From the NCBI GenBank assembly GCA_900546435.1, contig URCQ01000001.1:124001-188000 (forward strand): 64,000 nucleotides of DNA, written 5' to 3'. Below are positions 43,234 through 52,792 of the stretch, piece by piece. Source of the DNA: an uncultured Pseudobutyrivibrio sp. Its GTDB lineage: Bacteria; Bacillota; Clostridia; Lachnospirales; Lachnospiraceae. The first letter of the stretch is position 1, and every line of letters begins with the position of its first letter. Below the pieces are notes generated by a model. The model was not told where the DNA came from, did not search any database, and was given only the letters and a program-made list of their open reading frames with translations. The translations under genes were made by a program, and so were the position numbers.

Positions 43234-44031
43234 ATGGATTTGTTTAGTGTAGCAAGTGGCAGTAGTGGCAACTGTATTTGTGTAGGCAGCAGCCAAAGCC
43301 ACGTGATGATTGATGCCGGAATTAGCGGCAAACGTATTGAGGAGGGGATGAATACCTATGATTATACGACGTCTGATATGGATGGCGTGTTAATCACACA
43401 TGAACATAGTGATCATATACAAGGACTTGGAGTTATATCGCGTAAATACGGGCTTCCCATTTATGCGACAAAAGGAACGGCAGAGGCTATTTTACGAACT
43501 TCATCTGTTGGCAAAATTGATCCGTCTTTGTTTCATATTATTGAAGCAGGAGAAACATTTACGATTGGTGATTTGTCGATTTATGCAATGCCGATTTCTC
43601 ATGATGCAGCAGATCCGGTTGCGTATATGGTATCGGATGGTGAACATCGCGTAGGAGTTGTCACAGATTTAGGATATTATGATGAAGAGATTGTGTCACA
43701 TATGAAGGGCTTGGATGCTCTTTTGCTGGAAGCAAATCATGATATTCATATGTTACAGGCAGGCGCATATCCTTATCCTTTGAAACAGCGTATTTTAGGA
43801 GATACCGGACATTTGTCGAATGAGACAAGTGGACAGCTGTTGGGACAGATTTTGCATGACGATATGAAACATATTTTACTGGGACATTTGTCAAAAGAAA
43901 ATAATTACGAAGAACTGGCTTTTGAGACGGTTCGCGTAGAGATTTCACTTGGGGATAATCCTTACCGGGGAAATGATTTTCCAATCGAGGTTGCGAAAAG
44001 AGATAAGCCGTCAAGCCTGATAACTCTTTAA
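43234..44031 (+). CDS. MBL-fold metallohydrolase, YycJ/WalJ type
   Basis: A 265-residue metallo-beta-lactamase-fold protein. The zinc motif THEHSDHIQG is intact, SVASGSSGNCICVG is the characteristic YycJ N-terminus, and GDTGHLSNETSGQLL and HILLGHLSKENN supply further ligands. YycJ in Bacillus is a nuclease-like protein tied to DNA metabolism and cell-wall regulation. It begins 1 bp after the FtsA-like stop and is very likely co-translated. Confidence 0.92.
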   Translation: MDLFSVASGSSGNCICVGSSQSHVMIDAGISGKRIEEGMNTYDYTTSDMDGVLITHEHSDHIQGLGVISRKYGLPIYATKGTAEAILRTSSVGKIDPSLFHIIEAGETFTIGDLSIYAMPISHDAADPVAYMVSDGEHRVGVVTDLGYYDEEIVSHMKGLDALLLEANHDIHMLQAGAYPYPLKQRILGDTGHLSNETSGQLLGQILHDDMKHILLGHLSKENNYEELAFETVRVEISLGDNPYRGNDFPIEVAKRDKPSSLITL

Positions 44032-44120
44032 GTATTTGATAAAAAGATTTGGCAGAAACTAAATTTGATGTTATAGTTTATAAAACTATACTAATAGATT
44101 ATGAAAAAAGGAGAACTGAC

Positions 44121-44405
44121 ATGGAGAAAAACACACAGAAAACAATTATCACAGTAGTAGGCAAAGATACTGTAGGGATTATTGCAGGGATTTGTACTTA
44201 CTTAGCAGAAAACGGGATTAACGTTTTAGATATTTCACAGACCATTGTACAAGGGTATTTTAACATGATGATGATTGTGGATTTTGCTTCATGCCAAAAA
44301 CCTTTTTCAGAGTGTCAGGCAGATTTGACAGAGCTTGGACAGAAGATTGGTGTAGATGTAAAATGCCAGCGTGAAGAAATTTTTGAGAAAATGCATAGAA
44401 TCTAA
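44121..44405 (+). CDS. ACT domain protein
   Basis: A 94-residue protein made of one ACT domain: TIITVVGKDTVGIIAGICTY and INVLDISQTIVQGYFNMMMI. Homologues nearly always precede a DUF711 gene, as here (gap of 11 bp). ACT domains bind small ligands, often amino acids, so it may be the sensory subunit of its neighbour. The ATG at 44121 follows AAAGGAG; the longer frame upstream is not credible. Confidence 0.93.
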   Translation: MEKNTQKTIITVVGKDTVGIIAGICTYLAENGINVLDISQTIVQGYFNMMMIVDFASCQKPFSECQADLTELGQKIGVDVKCQREEIFEKMHRI

Positions 44406-44416
44406 AGGAGAAGATG

Positions 44417-45781
44417 ATGATTAATTTTGGTGAAGTCAACGAGACAAACAAGATGGTAGAACAGGAAAATCTGGATGTGCGTACGATTACCATTGGTATC
44501 AGCCTTTTAGATTGTATGGACTCGAATCTCGATACATTAAACGAAAACATTTACAATAAAATTACAACAGTTGCAAAAGATCTTGTTAAGGTTGGAAAAG
44601 AGATTGAGGCAGATTACTGTATTCCAATTGTAAACAAACGTATTTCCGTTACACCAATTGCACTGGTTGGTTCTGCGGCATGTAAGTGTCCGGAAGATTA
44701 TGTAACCATTGCAAAAACATTGGATCGCGCTGCTAAAACAGTTGGTGTGAACTTTATTGGTGGTTATTCTGCACTGGTATCCAAAGGAATGACAACAGCA
44801 GATGAGAATATGATCCGTTCCATTCCACAGGCACTTGCAAGCACAGATTTTGTATGTAGTTCTGTTAATGTTGGCTCTACAAAGACAGGAATCAATATGG
44901 ATGCTGTACGCCTGATGGGTGAAATGGTCAAAGAAACAGCAGAATATACAAAAGAGCAGGATTCTCTTGGATGTGCAAAATTGGTTGTATTTTGTAATGC
45001 ACCGGATGATAATCCGTTTATGGCTGGCGCATTCCACGGTGTTACAGAAGCAGACGCCATCATTAATGTTGGTGTTAGTGGACCAGGCGTTGTGAAGACA
45101 GCTTTGGAAACAGTGCGCGGAGAAAGCTTTGAGGTTCTTTGTGAAACTATCAAAAAGACTGCTTTTAAGGTTACACGTGTGGGACAATTGGTTGCACAGG
45201 AGGCATCAAAACGATTGGGAATTCCATTTGGAATTATTGATTTATCACTTGCTCCAACACCGGCAATTGGTGATAGCGTAGCTGGTATTTTAGAAGAAAT
45301 TGGTCTGGAATATGCAGGTGCACCAGGAACAACAGCAGCACTGGCTTTGTTGAATGATCAGGTTAAGAAAGGCGGAATCATGGCATCTTCATATGTAGGT
45401 GGATTGAGTGGCGCGTTTATTCCTGTTAGTGAAGATCAGGGCATGATTGATGCTGTGACAGCAGGGGCACTGACACTTGAAAAGTTAGAGGCAATGACAT
45501 GTGTTTGTTCGGTGGGTCTTGATATGATTGCTATTCCAGGAGATACAAAAGCAACAACCATTTCTGGTATTATTGCAGATGAGATGGCAATTGGTATGAT
45601 TAATCAAAAAACAACAGCAGTGCGTCTGATTCCAGTGATCGGAAAGGGTGTCGGCGAAACGGTAGAGTTTGGAGGACTTTTGGGATATGCACCAATTATG
45701 CCGGTAAATCAATTTTCGTGCGATGCTTTTGTAAATCGAAAAGGACGTATTCCAGCACCTGTGCACAGCTTTAAAAATTAA
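44417..45781 (+). CDS. DUF711 (UPF0210) PFL-like family protein
   Basis: A 454-residue protein of the conserved UPF0210 family (MINFGEVNETNKMVEQENLD, VNFIGGYSALVSKG, GVSGPGVVK, LSLAPTPAIGDSVA). Structural studies place the family near glycyl-radical enzymes in fold, but no radical site is visible and the reaction is unknown. The ATG at 44417 is preferred over 44414 for its 6-nt spacing to AAAGGAG. The fixed pairing with an ACT protein suggests allosteric control by a metabolite. Confidence 0.93.
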   Translation: MINFGEVNETNKMVEQENLDVRTITIGISLLDCMDSNLDTLNENIYNKITTVAKDLVKVGKEIEADYCIPIVNKRISVTPIALVGSAACKCPEDYVTIAKTLDRAAKTVGVNFIGGYSALVSKGMTTADENMIRSIPQALASTDFVCSSVNVGSTKTGINMDAVRLMGEMVKETAEYTKEQDSLGCAKLVVFCNAPDDNPFMAGAFHGVTEADAIINVGVSGPGVVKTALETVRGESFEVLCETIKKTAFKVTRVGQLVAQEASKRLGIPFGIIDLSLAPTPAIGDSVAGILEEIGLEYAGAPGTTAALALLNDQVKKGGIMASSYVGGLSGAFIPVSEDQGMIDAVTAGALTLEKLEAMTCVCSVGLDMIAIPGDTKATTISGIIADEMAIGMINQKTTAVRLIPVIGKGVGETVEFGGLLGYAPIMPVNQFSCDAFVNRKGRIPAPVHSFKN

Positions 45782-45788
45782 ATGAAAT

Positions 45789-46820
45789 ATGAAAAATAAA
45801 AGATGGATTTATTATATTATAGTGGTGGTTGTTGTAATTGTTGCAGTGAGTCTGGGGATTGGCATTGCAAATTTTGAAAAGAACGCTACCGCGGATAAAA
45901 CAAACACAAAAGAAATACAGGAAACAAAGACGAAAGATGACGGAGAGGAAACCGAAGAATCTGACGATGACCTTAAGAAGGGCTACACCATGGTAGATGT
46001 ATCTGTTTGGACAACGGATACTGTGAATCTGCGTGCTGATGATAATACAGATGCAGAGGTGCTTGCTAAAGTGCCAAGACGTGAGGAACTTCACTGTATT
46101 GCTACGGGATCAGAATGGTATCAAGTGCAGTATGAGGACAAGACAGGCTATGTGAGTGCAGCATACCTTACAACAGAAGAACCGGCGGCAAACAGTTATG
46201 TGGTTGTGATTGATCCGGGGCATCAGGGAAGAGGCGATAGTACTACAGAACCAAATGGTCCGGGCTCGGCAACAATGAAAGCACGTGTGGCAGGTGGAAC
46301 ACATGGGACTACGACAGGGGTATATGAATATGAACTGACCCTTGCTATTTCACAGCAGTTGCAGACGGAACTTCAGAACAGGGGCTATACCGTTTATATG
46401 ACACGTATGTCGCATGATGTTAATATCAGTAATATGGAACGCGCACAATATGCAACATCCGTAGGCGCAGATATAGCGGTTCGTATTCATGCGAATGGAG
46501 CGGAAAATGCATCTGTGAGTGGTGCAATGGCATTGGCACCGTCGTCATCCAATCCATATATTTCTTACTTGTCAGGCAGTAGCTGGAATCTGAGTCAGTG
46601 TATATTAAATTCTTATTGTCAGGCGACAGGAATGCGCAATCAGGGCGTTACAGGCAGTGACACCATGACGGGGATTAATTGGAGTACGGTTCCTGTTACC
46701 ATTCTTGAAATGGGATATATGACAAATCCAACAGATGATACAAATATGGAGAATCCATCGTACCAGTCACAGATGGTACAAGGCATCGCCAATGGCATTG
46801 ATGCATATTTTGGCTTGTAG
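45789..46820 (+). CDS. N-acetylmuramoyl-L-alanine amidase with SH3b domain
   Basis: A 343-residue membrane-anchored or secreted cell-wall hydrolase. One N-terminal hydrophobic segment (about 6-27), an acidic linker, an SH3b domain (about 70-128: VNLRADDNTDAEVLAKV, WYQVQYEDKTGYVSAAYL), then a zinc-dependent Amidase_3 domain. Zinc ligands are His in VVIDPGHQG, Glu in YEYELTLAIS and His in RIHANG; the catalytic Glu is in ILEMGYMTN. It cuts the bond between muramic acid and the stem peptide. It starts 7 bp after the DUF711 stop. Confidence 0.95.
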   Translation: MKNKRWIYYIIVVVVVIVAVSLGIGIANFEKNATADKTNTKEIQETKTKDDGEETEESDDDLKKGYTMVDVSVWTTDTVNLRADDNTDAEVLAKVPRREELHCIATGSEWYQVQYEDKTGYVSAAYLTTEEPAANSYVVVIDPGHQGRGDSTTEPNGPGSATMKARVAGGTHGTTTGVYEYELTLAISQQLQTELQNRGYTVYMTRMSHDVNISNMERAQYATSVGADIAVRIHANGAENASVSGAMALAPSSSNPYISYLSGSSWNLSQCILNSYCQATGMRNQGVTGSDTMTGINWSTVPVTILEMGYMTNPTDDTNMENPSYQSQMVQGIANGIDAYFGL

Positions 46821-46842
46821 TAAATATGTTATAGAACGTAAA

Positions 46843-46897
46843 TAAAAGGCAGATTCTTTGACACAGTGATATGTGTGCGAAGAATCTGCCTTTCTCT
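46843..46897. terminator. Bidirectional terminator between amidase and ABC-F genes
   Basis: A 14-bp perfect outer stem (46845-46858 with 46880-46893) with an inner ACACA/TGTGT stem, flanked by A-rich and T-rich sequence on the respective sides of convergent genes. Confidence 0.9.
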
Positions 46898-46933
46898 TTT
46901 TGAACTTATAACAGTATAAGTAGATTTCGTTTA

Positions 46934-48574
46934 TTAGTTATCCTGTGCATCGTCATCAGACATAGCATATACCTGACGTTTACGAGCCATTTCGTCACTC
47001 TCAAGATATTCGTCGTAAGTTGTAATCTTATCGATGATTTGTCCGTTTGGCATAATCTCAATGATACGATTAGCCGTTGTTTCAACAAACTGGTGGTCAC
47101 GGGAAGAGAAGATGACAACACCTGGGAATTTGATCAAACCGTTGTTTAATGCGGTAATGGATTCCATATCCAAGTGGTCAGTCGGCTCATCCAGCATGAG
47201 TACGTTGGATGCCTCAATCATCATGCGGGAAAGAAGAACACGAACTTTTTCACCACCGGAAAGCACACGCATTTTCTTAACGCCATCTTCACCAGCGAAA
47301 AGCATTCTGCCAAGGAATCCACGAACATAGGTGGCATCCTTGATTTCAGAGAACTGTGTCAACCAGTCTACGATGACATCATCGGTATCGAAAATCTCTG
47401 TATTATCTTTAGGAAAATAAGACTGGGAAGTAGTAACGCCCCATTTATAACTTCCTTCATCCGGTTCCATTTCTCCTGCAAGGATTTTGAAGAGGATGGT
47501 CTTAGCGTGCTCATTAGCTCCTACAAGAGCAACTTTATCTTCACGTCCTAAATTGAATGAAATGTGGTCAAGTACCAATTCGCCGTCGATGGTCTTGGTA
47601 AGATTTTCAACGCTGAGTACTTCGTTACCAATATCACGTTGTGGACGGAAATCAATGTATGGATATTTACGGCTGGATGGTTTGATTTCATCCAATTCGA
47701 TTTTCTCCAGTGCACGTTTTCTTGAAGTAGCCTGCTTTGATTTTGAAGCGTTGGCAGAGAAACGAGAGATAAAGTCCTGTAATTCTTTAATCTTTTCTTC
47801 TTTCTTCTTGTTTGCTTCCTTCATCTGCTTCATTAATAACTGGCTGGATTCATACCAGAAATCATAGTTTCCGGCATACAACTGGATTTTTCCATAATCA
47901 ATATCTGCCGTATTGGTACATACCTTATTTAAGAAGTAACGGTCATGTGATACAACAATGACGGTGTTTTCGAAGTTGATTAAGAATTCTTCTAACCATG
48001 CGATCGCATCGAGGTCTAAGTGGTTTGTAGGCTCATCCAGAAGCAAAATATCAGGATTACCAAAAAGTGCCTTTGCAAGAAGGACTTTAACCTTTTGTGC
48101 ACCAGTTAATTCTGCCATGACAGAGTAGTGAAATTCTGGTTCGATGCCAAGACCATTTAATAGTGTAGCTGCATCACTTTCTGCGTTCCATCCATCCATG
48201 TCAGCAAATTCTGCTTCGAGTTCGCTGGCGCGGATGCCATCTTCGTCCGTGAAATCTTCCTTCATATAAATAGCATCTTTTTCTTTCATAATGTCATAAA
48301 GACGCTGGTTACCCATAATAACGGTATCAAGAACTGTAAATTCATCATATTTAAAGTGATCCTGTTCCAAAAAGGAAAGACGCTGGCCTGGTGTGATGAT
48401 GATATCACCACTTGTAGGTTCTAACTGTCCGGATAAAATTTTTAGGAATGTTGACTTTCCGGCACCATTAGCACCAATCAATCCATAGCAGTTACCCTCT
48501 GTAAATTTAATATTTACATCTTCAAAAAGTGCCTTTTTCCCTAGACGCAGGGTGATATTACTTGCCTGTATCAT
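46934..48574 (-). CDS. ykpA: ABC-F protein, YkpA/YbiT subfamily
   Basis: A 546-residue protein with two ABC domains and no membrane segment; ABC-F proteins act on the ribosome E site. Domain 1 has Walker A GANGAGKST, a signature reduced to LTGAQKVKVLL and Walker B LLLLDEPTNHLD. The linker region is rich in Lys and Glu. In domain 2 the P-loop is degenerate (GANEHAKTILF), while the signature LSGGEKVRVLLS and DEPTDHLD are kept; the switch motif reads SRDHQF instead of SHD. I recall a degenerate second P-loop in Bacillus YkpA too, so it is a subfamily trait. Antibiotic resistance is not the expected role. Confidence 0.92.
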   Translation of the reverse strand: MIQASNITLRLGKKALFEDVNIKFTEGNCYGLIGANGAGKSTFLKILSGQLEPTSGDIIITPGQRLSFLEQDHFKYDEFTVLDTVIMGNQRLYDIMKEKDAIYMKEDFTDEDGIRASELEAEFADMDGWNAESDAATLLNGLGIEPEFHYSVMAELTGAQKVKVLLAKALFGNPDILLLDEPTNHLDLDAIAWLEEFLINFENTVIVVSHDRYFLNKVCTNTADIDYGKIQLYAGNYDFWYESSQLLMKQMKEANKKKEEKIKELQDFISRFSANASKSKQATSRKRALEKIELDEIKPSSRKYPYIDFRPQRDIGNEVLSVENLTKTIDGELVLDHISFNLGREDKVALVGANEHAKTILFKILAGEMEPDEGSYKWGVTTSQSYFPKDNTEIFDTDDVIVDWLTQFSEIKDATYVRGFLGRMLFAGEDGVKKMRVLSGGEKVRVLLSRMMIEASNVLMLDEPTDHLDMESITALNNGLIKFPGVVIFSSRDHQFVETTANRIIEIMPNGQIIDKITTYDEYLESDEMARKRQVYAMSDDDAQDN

Positions 48575-48623
48575 GATTGTATCCTTTCTATATTAAAATA
48601 TTGTATTCTATGCAATCGGTTCT

Positions 48624-48651
48624 ATTGTATCGTATATTCCTTATTTTGCAA
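48624..48651 (-). promoter_or_regulatory. Promoter for ABC-F gene
   Basis: On the minus strand TTGCAA (48651-48646), a 16-bp spacer and TACAAT (48629-48624), about 50 bp before the ATG. Confidence 0.5.
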
Positions 48652-48825
48652 GTATTTCTTATTTAAAAGCGCATGGCGTAAAGTGTTTTTTATTAAAAAA
48701 TATAAATACAGATACGATTTGAATACAGGGATATCCTAAAAGGGCATAAATATTAAAATGTTCAGATAAAAATAGTACAAAAGGGTACAGAATGGTCAAA
48801 ATGTGCAAAAATTTCAGAAAAATGG

Positions 48826-48854
48826 TGGAAAACGCTTATGAAGTAGTGTAAAAT
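48826..48854 (+). promoter_or_regulatory. Candidate promoter for GlcNAc PTS operon
   Basis: TGGAAA (48826-48831), 17 bp, TAAAAT (48849-48854), preceded by TG. The leader would be about 110 nt. The -35 match is moderate. Confidence 0.4.
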
Positions 48855-48969
48855 TCTTTGTAAACAAGGAGAAACGGAGAAGCATACTAGTTTAAAATAT
48901 GCAGATAGAAGCTATGATACGTGGAAACTTGTGCTTTTTTTGTTTATGAACAAGGAAGAGGTGAAGCAA

Positions 48970-49227
48970 ATGAAAGAATTTACTTATGTTATTACAGATG
49001 AAGTAGGATTACATGCAAGACCAGCAGGACTTTTAGCGAAAGAAGCTAAAAAATACCAAAGCACCATTACATTGCATGCAAATGGTAAGGATGCAGTTGC
49101 AAGTAAGTTGATGGCAGTTATGGGTATGGGTGTTAAAAAGGATGATACCGTACAAGTTTGTATCGAAGGTGATGACGAAGATATCGCTGCTCAGGAATTA
49201 GAACAATTCTTTAACGAAAATCTTTAA
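48970..49227 (+). CDS. ptsH: Phosphocarrier protein HPr
   Basis: An 85-residue PTS carrier. His15 in VGLHARPAG receives phosphate from enzyme I and passes it to EIIA. Alignment without gaps to Bacillus HPr places Lys at position 46 and Ser at 45 (ASKLMAVMGMG against LKSIMGVMSLG), so the regulatory serine is not in its usual register. The ATG at 48970 follows GAGGTGA; the upstream frame adds 13 residues not found in HPr. It leads a ptsH-ptsI-nagB-nagA-EIIA-nagE series. Confidence 0.96.
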   Translation: MKEFTYVITDEVGLHARPAGLLAKEAKKYQSTITLHANGKDAVASKLMAVMGMGVKKDDTVQVCIEGDDEDIAAQELEQFFNENL

Positions 49228-49269
49228 TCAGATGACCTCATAAAGAGGACAAGTAGAAGGGTAGTTAAG

Positions 49270-50889
49270 ATGACAGAATATACAGGAAAGTCCGTATACA
49301 AAGGTACGGCGATTGGCGAAATCCGTGTGCTTAAGAAGAAGGACAGCTTAGTAAAGAGAGTGCATATTGATGATGTAGAAGCTGAATTGACGCGCTTAGA
49401 GGGTGCAAAGCAGCAGACACTTTCGCAGTTACAAAGCTTGTATGAAAAAGCACTGCAAGAAGTTGGTGAAGCCAATGCAGCTATTTTTGAAGTACATCAG
49501 ATGATGCTTGAAGATGAGGATTATCAGGATGCTATCCTAGGAATGATTCGTAACGAAGAAGTAAATGCGGAATATGCAGTAGCTGTTACAGGGGATAACT
49601 TTGCTGAAATGTTTGCCAACATGGATGATGAATATATGCAGGCACGTTCAGCCGATGTTAAGGATATTTCAAATCGCCTGGTGGAAAATCTGAGTGGTGA
49701 AGAACAGATGGATTGGGATACCATGGAGCCATCTATTATTGTTGCTGATGATTTGACACCGAGTGAAACGGTTCAGATGGACAAGAAAAAGATTCTTGCA
49801 TTTGTTACCGTACACGGATCAACGAATTCACATACCGCCATTCTTGCACGTATGATGAATATTCCGGCATTGATTGGAGTACCGCTTTCATTAGAAGAAT
49901 TGCATAGCGGAACACAGGCAATCGTAGATGGTAAAAAGGGTGTGTTCTATTTAGAACCAGATGCTACGCAGATTGCAAAAGCGGAAGAAGCACAAAAACA
50001 AGAGAAAGAACAGCAGAATTTGCTGGCAACCTATAAGGGCAGAGAATCTGTTACCAAAAGTGGTAAGAAGATTCATTTATATGCGAATATTGGCAGTGTT
50101 TCCGATGTGGCATATGTTTTGGAAAATGATGCTGAAGGCATTGGATTATTCCGAAGCGAATTCTTATATTTAGGCAGAGATGCTTTGCCAGATGAGACAG
50201 AGCAGTTTAATGCATATCGCCAGGTTTTACAGATGATGGCTGGTAAAAAGGTGATTATCCGTACACTTGATATTGGAGCAGACAAGAACGCAGATTATTT
50301 GGAATTAGGACATGAGGATAACCCGGCAATGGGATATCGTGCCATTCGTATCTGCTTAGAACAACCGGATATTTTTAAAACACAATTGAGAGCACTGCTT
50401 CGCGCTGCAAAGTTTGGCAATCTGTCTATTATGTATCCGATGATTACTTCTGTAGAAGAAGTGATGAGCATCAAAGAGATTGTAAAAGAAGTGGAAAAAG
50501 AGTTGCAGGAAGAAAATCTTCCATATGTAATTCCAGAGCAGGGTATCATGATTGAGACGCCGGCTGCTGTTATGATAAGTGCAGAACTTGCAGAACACGT
50601 TGATTTCTTTAGTATCGGAACCAACGATCTGACACAGTATACGTTGGCAATTGATCGACAGAATAGCAGACTGGATCGATTCTATAATCCACATCATGAA
50701 GCAGTTCTTCGTATGATACAGATGACAATTGATGGTGCACATAAGCATGGTAAGTGGGTTGGTATTTGTGGAGAATTAGGCGCGGATACAACACTCACGG
50801 AGAGATTTATTACCATGGGAATTGATGAACTCAGCGTTTCCCCATCTATGGTACTTGGAGTCCGCAGTAAGATTTGCGAAATGGAGTGA
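49270..50889 (+). CDS. ptsI: PTS enzyme I
   Basis: A 539-residue phosphoenolpyruvate-protein phosphotransferase, slightly short of the usual 570. The phosphorylated histidine is in GSTNSHTAILAR, the PEP-binding loop is GIGLFRSEFLYL, and IMIETPAAVM and ICGELGAD mark the C-terminal barrel with the catalytic cysteine. It transfers phosphate from PEP to HPr. It lies 42 bp after ptsH. Confidence 0.97.
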   Translation: MTEYTGKSVYKGTAIGEIRVLKKKDSLVKRVHIDDVEAELTRLEGAKQQTLSQLQSLYEKALQEVGEANAAIFEVHQMMLEDEDYQDAILGMIRNEEVNAEYAVAVTGDNFAEMFANMDDEYMQARSADVKDISNRLVENLSGEEQMDWDTMEPSIIVADDLTPSETVQMDKKKILAFVTVHGSTNSHTAILARMMNIPALIGVPLSLEELHSGTQAIVDGKKGVFYLEPDATQIAKAEEAQKQEKEQQNLLATYKGRESVTKSGKKIHLYANIGSVSDVAYVLENDAEGIGLFRSEFLYLGRDALPDETEQFNAYRQVLQMMAGKKVIIRTLDIGADKNADYLELGHEDNPAMGYRAIRICLEQPDIFKTQLRALLRAAKFGNLSIMYPMITSVEEVMSIKEIVKEVEKELQEENLPYVIPEQGIMIETPAAVMISAELAEHVDFFSIGTNDLTQYTLAIDRQNSRLDRFYNPHHEAVLRMIQMTIDGAHKHGKWVGICGELGADTTLTERFITMGIDELSVSPSMVLGVRSKICEME

Positions 50890-50896
50890 GAAAAAT

Positions 50897-51628
50897 ATGA
50901 GAATATATAAAGCAAAAGATTATGAAGATATGAGCAGAAAAGCAGCTAATATCATTTCTGCACAGGTTATTATGAAACCAGATTGTGTACTTGGTCTGGC
51001 AACGGGATCTACACCAATCGGTTTATACAAACAGCTGGTTGAATGGTTTGAAAAAGGTGATCTTGATTTTTCAAAGGTTCAGACGGTGAACCTTGATGAG
51101 TATAAGGGCTTGAATCGCGAAAATGATCAGAGTTATTACTATTTCATGCATGATAATTTATTTGATCATATTAACATTCCGGAAGAAAATACACATTTAC
51201 CAAATGGAATGGAGATGGATTCTGAAAAAGAATGCGCTCGTTATACGAAGTTGATCCAGTCTATGGGCGGTGTTGATTTACAGCTTCTTGGTATAGGCCA
51301 TAATGGACATATTGGTTTTAATGAGCCATCAGAATCTTTTGATAAAGAAGTACATTGCGTGAATTTGACCCAGTCAACCATTGAAGCAAACAAGAGATTC
51401 TTTGCTTCCGCAGACGATGTTCCAAAACAGGCATACACAATGGGCATTAAGACCATTATGCAGGCAAAGAAGATTTTGATCGTTGCGAATGGAGAGGGCA
51501 AAGCTGATATTGTACGCGATGCATTCTTTGGACCAATTACACCGCAGGTTCCAGCGTCAGTATTGCAGTTACACAATGATGTGACACTTGTAGCAGATGA
51601 AGCTGCATTGAGTAAAGTATCTTTATAA
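50897..51628 (+). CDS. nagB: Glucosamine-6-phosphate deaminase
   Basis: A 243-residue enzyme converting glucosamine-6-phosphate to fructose-6-phosphate and ammonia. LGLATGSTPIGLYKQLVEW binds the sugar phosphate, NLDEYKGL carries the catalytic aspartate and LGIGHNGHIGFNEP the active-site histidine and glutamate. The ATG at 50897, 7 bp after ptsI, starts the standard MRIYKAKDYEDM sequence. Confidence 0.97.
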   Translation: MRIYKAKDYEDMSRKAANIISAQVIMKPDCVLGLATGSTPIGLYKQLVEWFEKGDLDFSKVQTVNLDEYKGLNRENDQSYYYFMHDNLFDHINIPEENTHLPNGMEMDSEKECARYTKLIQSMGGVDLQLLGIGHNGHIGFNEPSESFDKEVHCVNLTQSTIEANKRFFASADDVPKQAYTMGIKTIMQAKKILIVANGEGKADIVRDAFFGPITPQVPASVLQLHNDVTLVADEAALSKVSL

Positions 51629-51658
51629 TATATTGGGAATGGATCGAGGTGTAATACA

Positions 51659-52792
51659 ATGATCATTAAAAATGCAAACATTTTTACACAGGATGGTCAG
51701 TTTGTCACAGGTGATGTGACCGTTGATGGTGATAGATTTGCGGCAGTATTGCCGGAAACAGCACAGAAGGATGAAGTCGTTCTTGATGCCGAGAATCTTT
51801 ATATGATTCCGGGTCTGGTAGATATACATTTTCATGGTTGTATGGGTGCAGATATGTGTGATGGCACAAAGGAAGCATTAGATACCATGTCATCCTATGA
51901 AGCATCCATTGGTGTGACATCGATCTGTCCAACAACAATGACGATTCCAAAGGACGAACTTGTCTCTGTTATGAAGAATGCAGGGGAATACACATATCAA
52001 GGTGGGGCTCATCTTGTTGGAATCAATATGGAAGGACCATTTATCAGTGCTTCCAAAAAGGGCGCGCAAGCGGCTGAAAATATTATGCATTGTGATTATG
52101 CGTATTTTAAACAGTTACAAGAGATGTCAGGCGGGTTGATAAAACTTGTTGATATTGCGCCGGAAGAAGCTGGTGCAATGGAGTTTATTGATCAGGCAAA
52201 AGATGAAGTCGTTATATCGCTTGCACATACAGCATCTGATTATGACACTGCAGTGGAAGCAATTGTACATGGTGCATCACATGCAACGCATCTTTATAAT
52301 GCAATGCCGCCGTTCAAGCATAGAGAACCTGGTGTCATCGGAGCAGTCAGAGACTATGAACAGTGTCATGTAGAATTGATTTGTGATGGTGTGCATATTC
52401 ATCCTTCTGTCATTCGTGCAACATTTGCTATGTTTGGGAATGAACGCATGATTTTGATCAGTGACAGTATGCGTGCAACAGGACTTGAAGATGGCGAATA
52501 TACATTAGGTGGACAGGCAGTAACAGTAAAGGGAAATCTTGCAACTTTGCATGATGGAACAATCGCTGGATCTGCAACAAATCTCATGGATTGTATGCGC
52601 TACGTTGTAAAGACGGTGGGGTTACCACTAGAGACAGCGGTTATGTGCGCAACAGCAAATCCAGCAAAAGAGATTGGTATTTATGATGAAGTTGGAAGCA
52701 TTTCTGCCGGTAAAAAAGCAGACTTTGTACTTCTAGATAAAGATTTAAACATTGTTCATGTGTTTATTGATGGTAAGGAGGTCACATGTTAG
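51659..52792 (+). CDS. nagA: N-acetylglucosamine-6-phosphate deacetylase
   Basis: A 377-residue amidohydrolase giving glucosamine-6-phosphate and acetate. Metal-site motifs: DIHFHGCMGADMCDG, the glutamate in NMEGPFIS, histidines in SLAHTASDYD and ATHLYNAMPPF, and the catalytic Asp in LISDSMRATG. Its last 7 bases overlap the EIIA gene start. Together with nagB it routes imported GlcNAc into glycolysis. Confidence 0.97.
   Translation: MIIKNANIFTQDGQFVTGDVTVDGDRFAAVLPETAQKDEVVLDAENLYMIPGLVDIHFHGCMGADMCDGTKEALDTMSSYEASIGVTSICPTTMTIPKDELVSVMKNAGEYTYQGGAHLVGINMEGPFISASKKGAQAAENIMHCDYAYFKQLQEMSGGLIKLVDIAPEEAGAMEFIDQAKDEVVISLAHTASDYDTAVEAIVHGASHATHLYNAMPPFKHREPGVIGAVRDYEQCHVELICDGVHIHPSVIRATFAMFGNERMILISDSMRATGLEDGEYTLGGQAVTVKGNLATLHDGTIAGSATNLMDCMRYVVKTVGLPLETAVMCATANPAKEIGIYDEVGSISAGKKADFVLLDKDLNIVHVFIDGKEVTC

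Larger units (their letters stand above)
48575..48969. other. 395-bp divergent intergenic region
   Basis: AT-rich DNA between the divergent ABC-F and ptsH genes. It holds a promoter on each strand (listed separately) and no credible gene. I looked for a cre site near TGGAAAACGCTTATGA (about 48826-48841); the spacing does not fit the consensus well. Confidence 0.6.

Noticed and set aside
48820..48850. cre (CcpA) site before ptsH
   Set aside because: The central CG is present, but the flanking TG and CA do not fall at consensus spacing.
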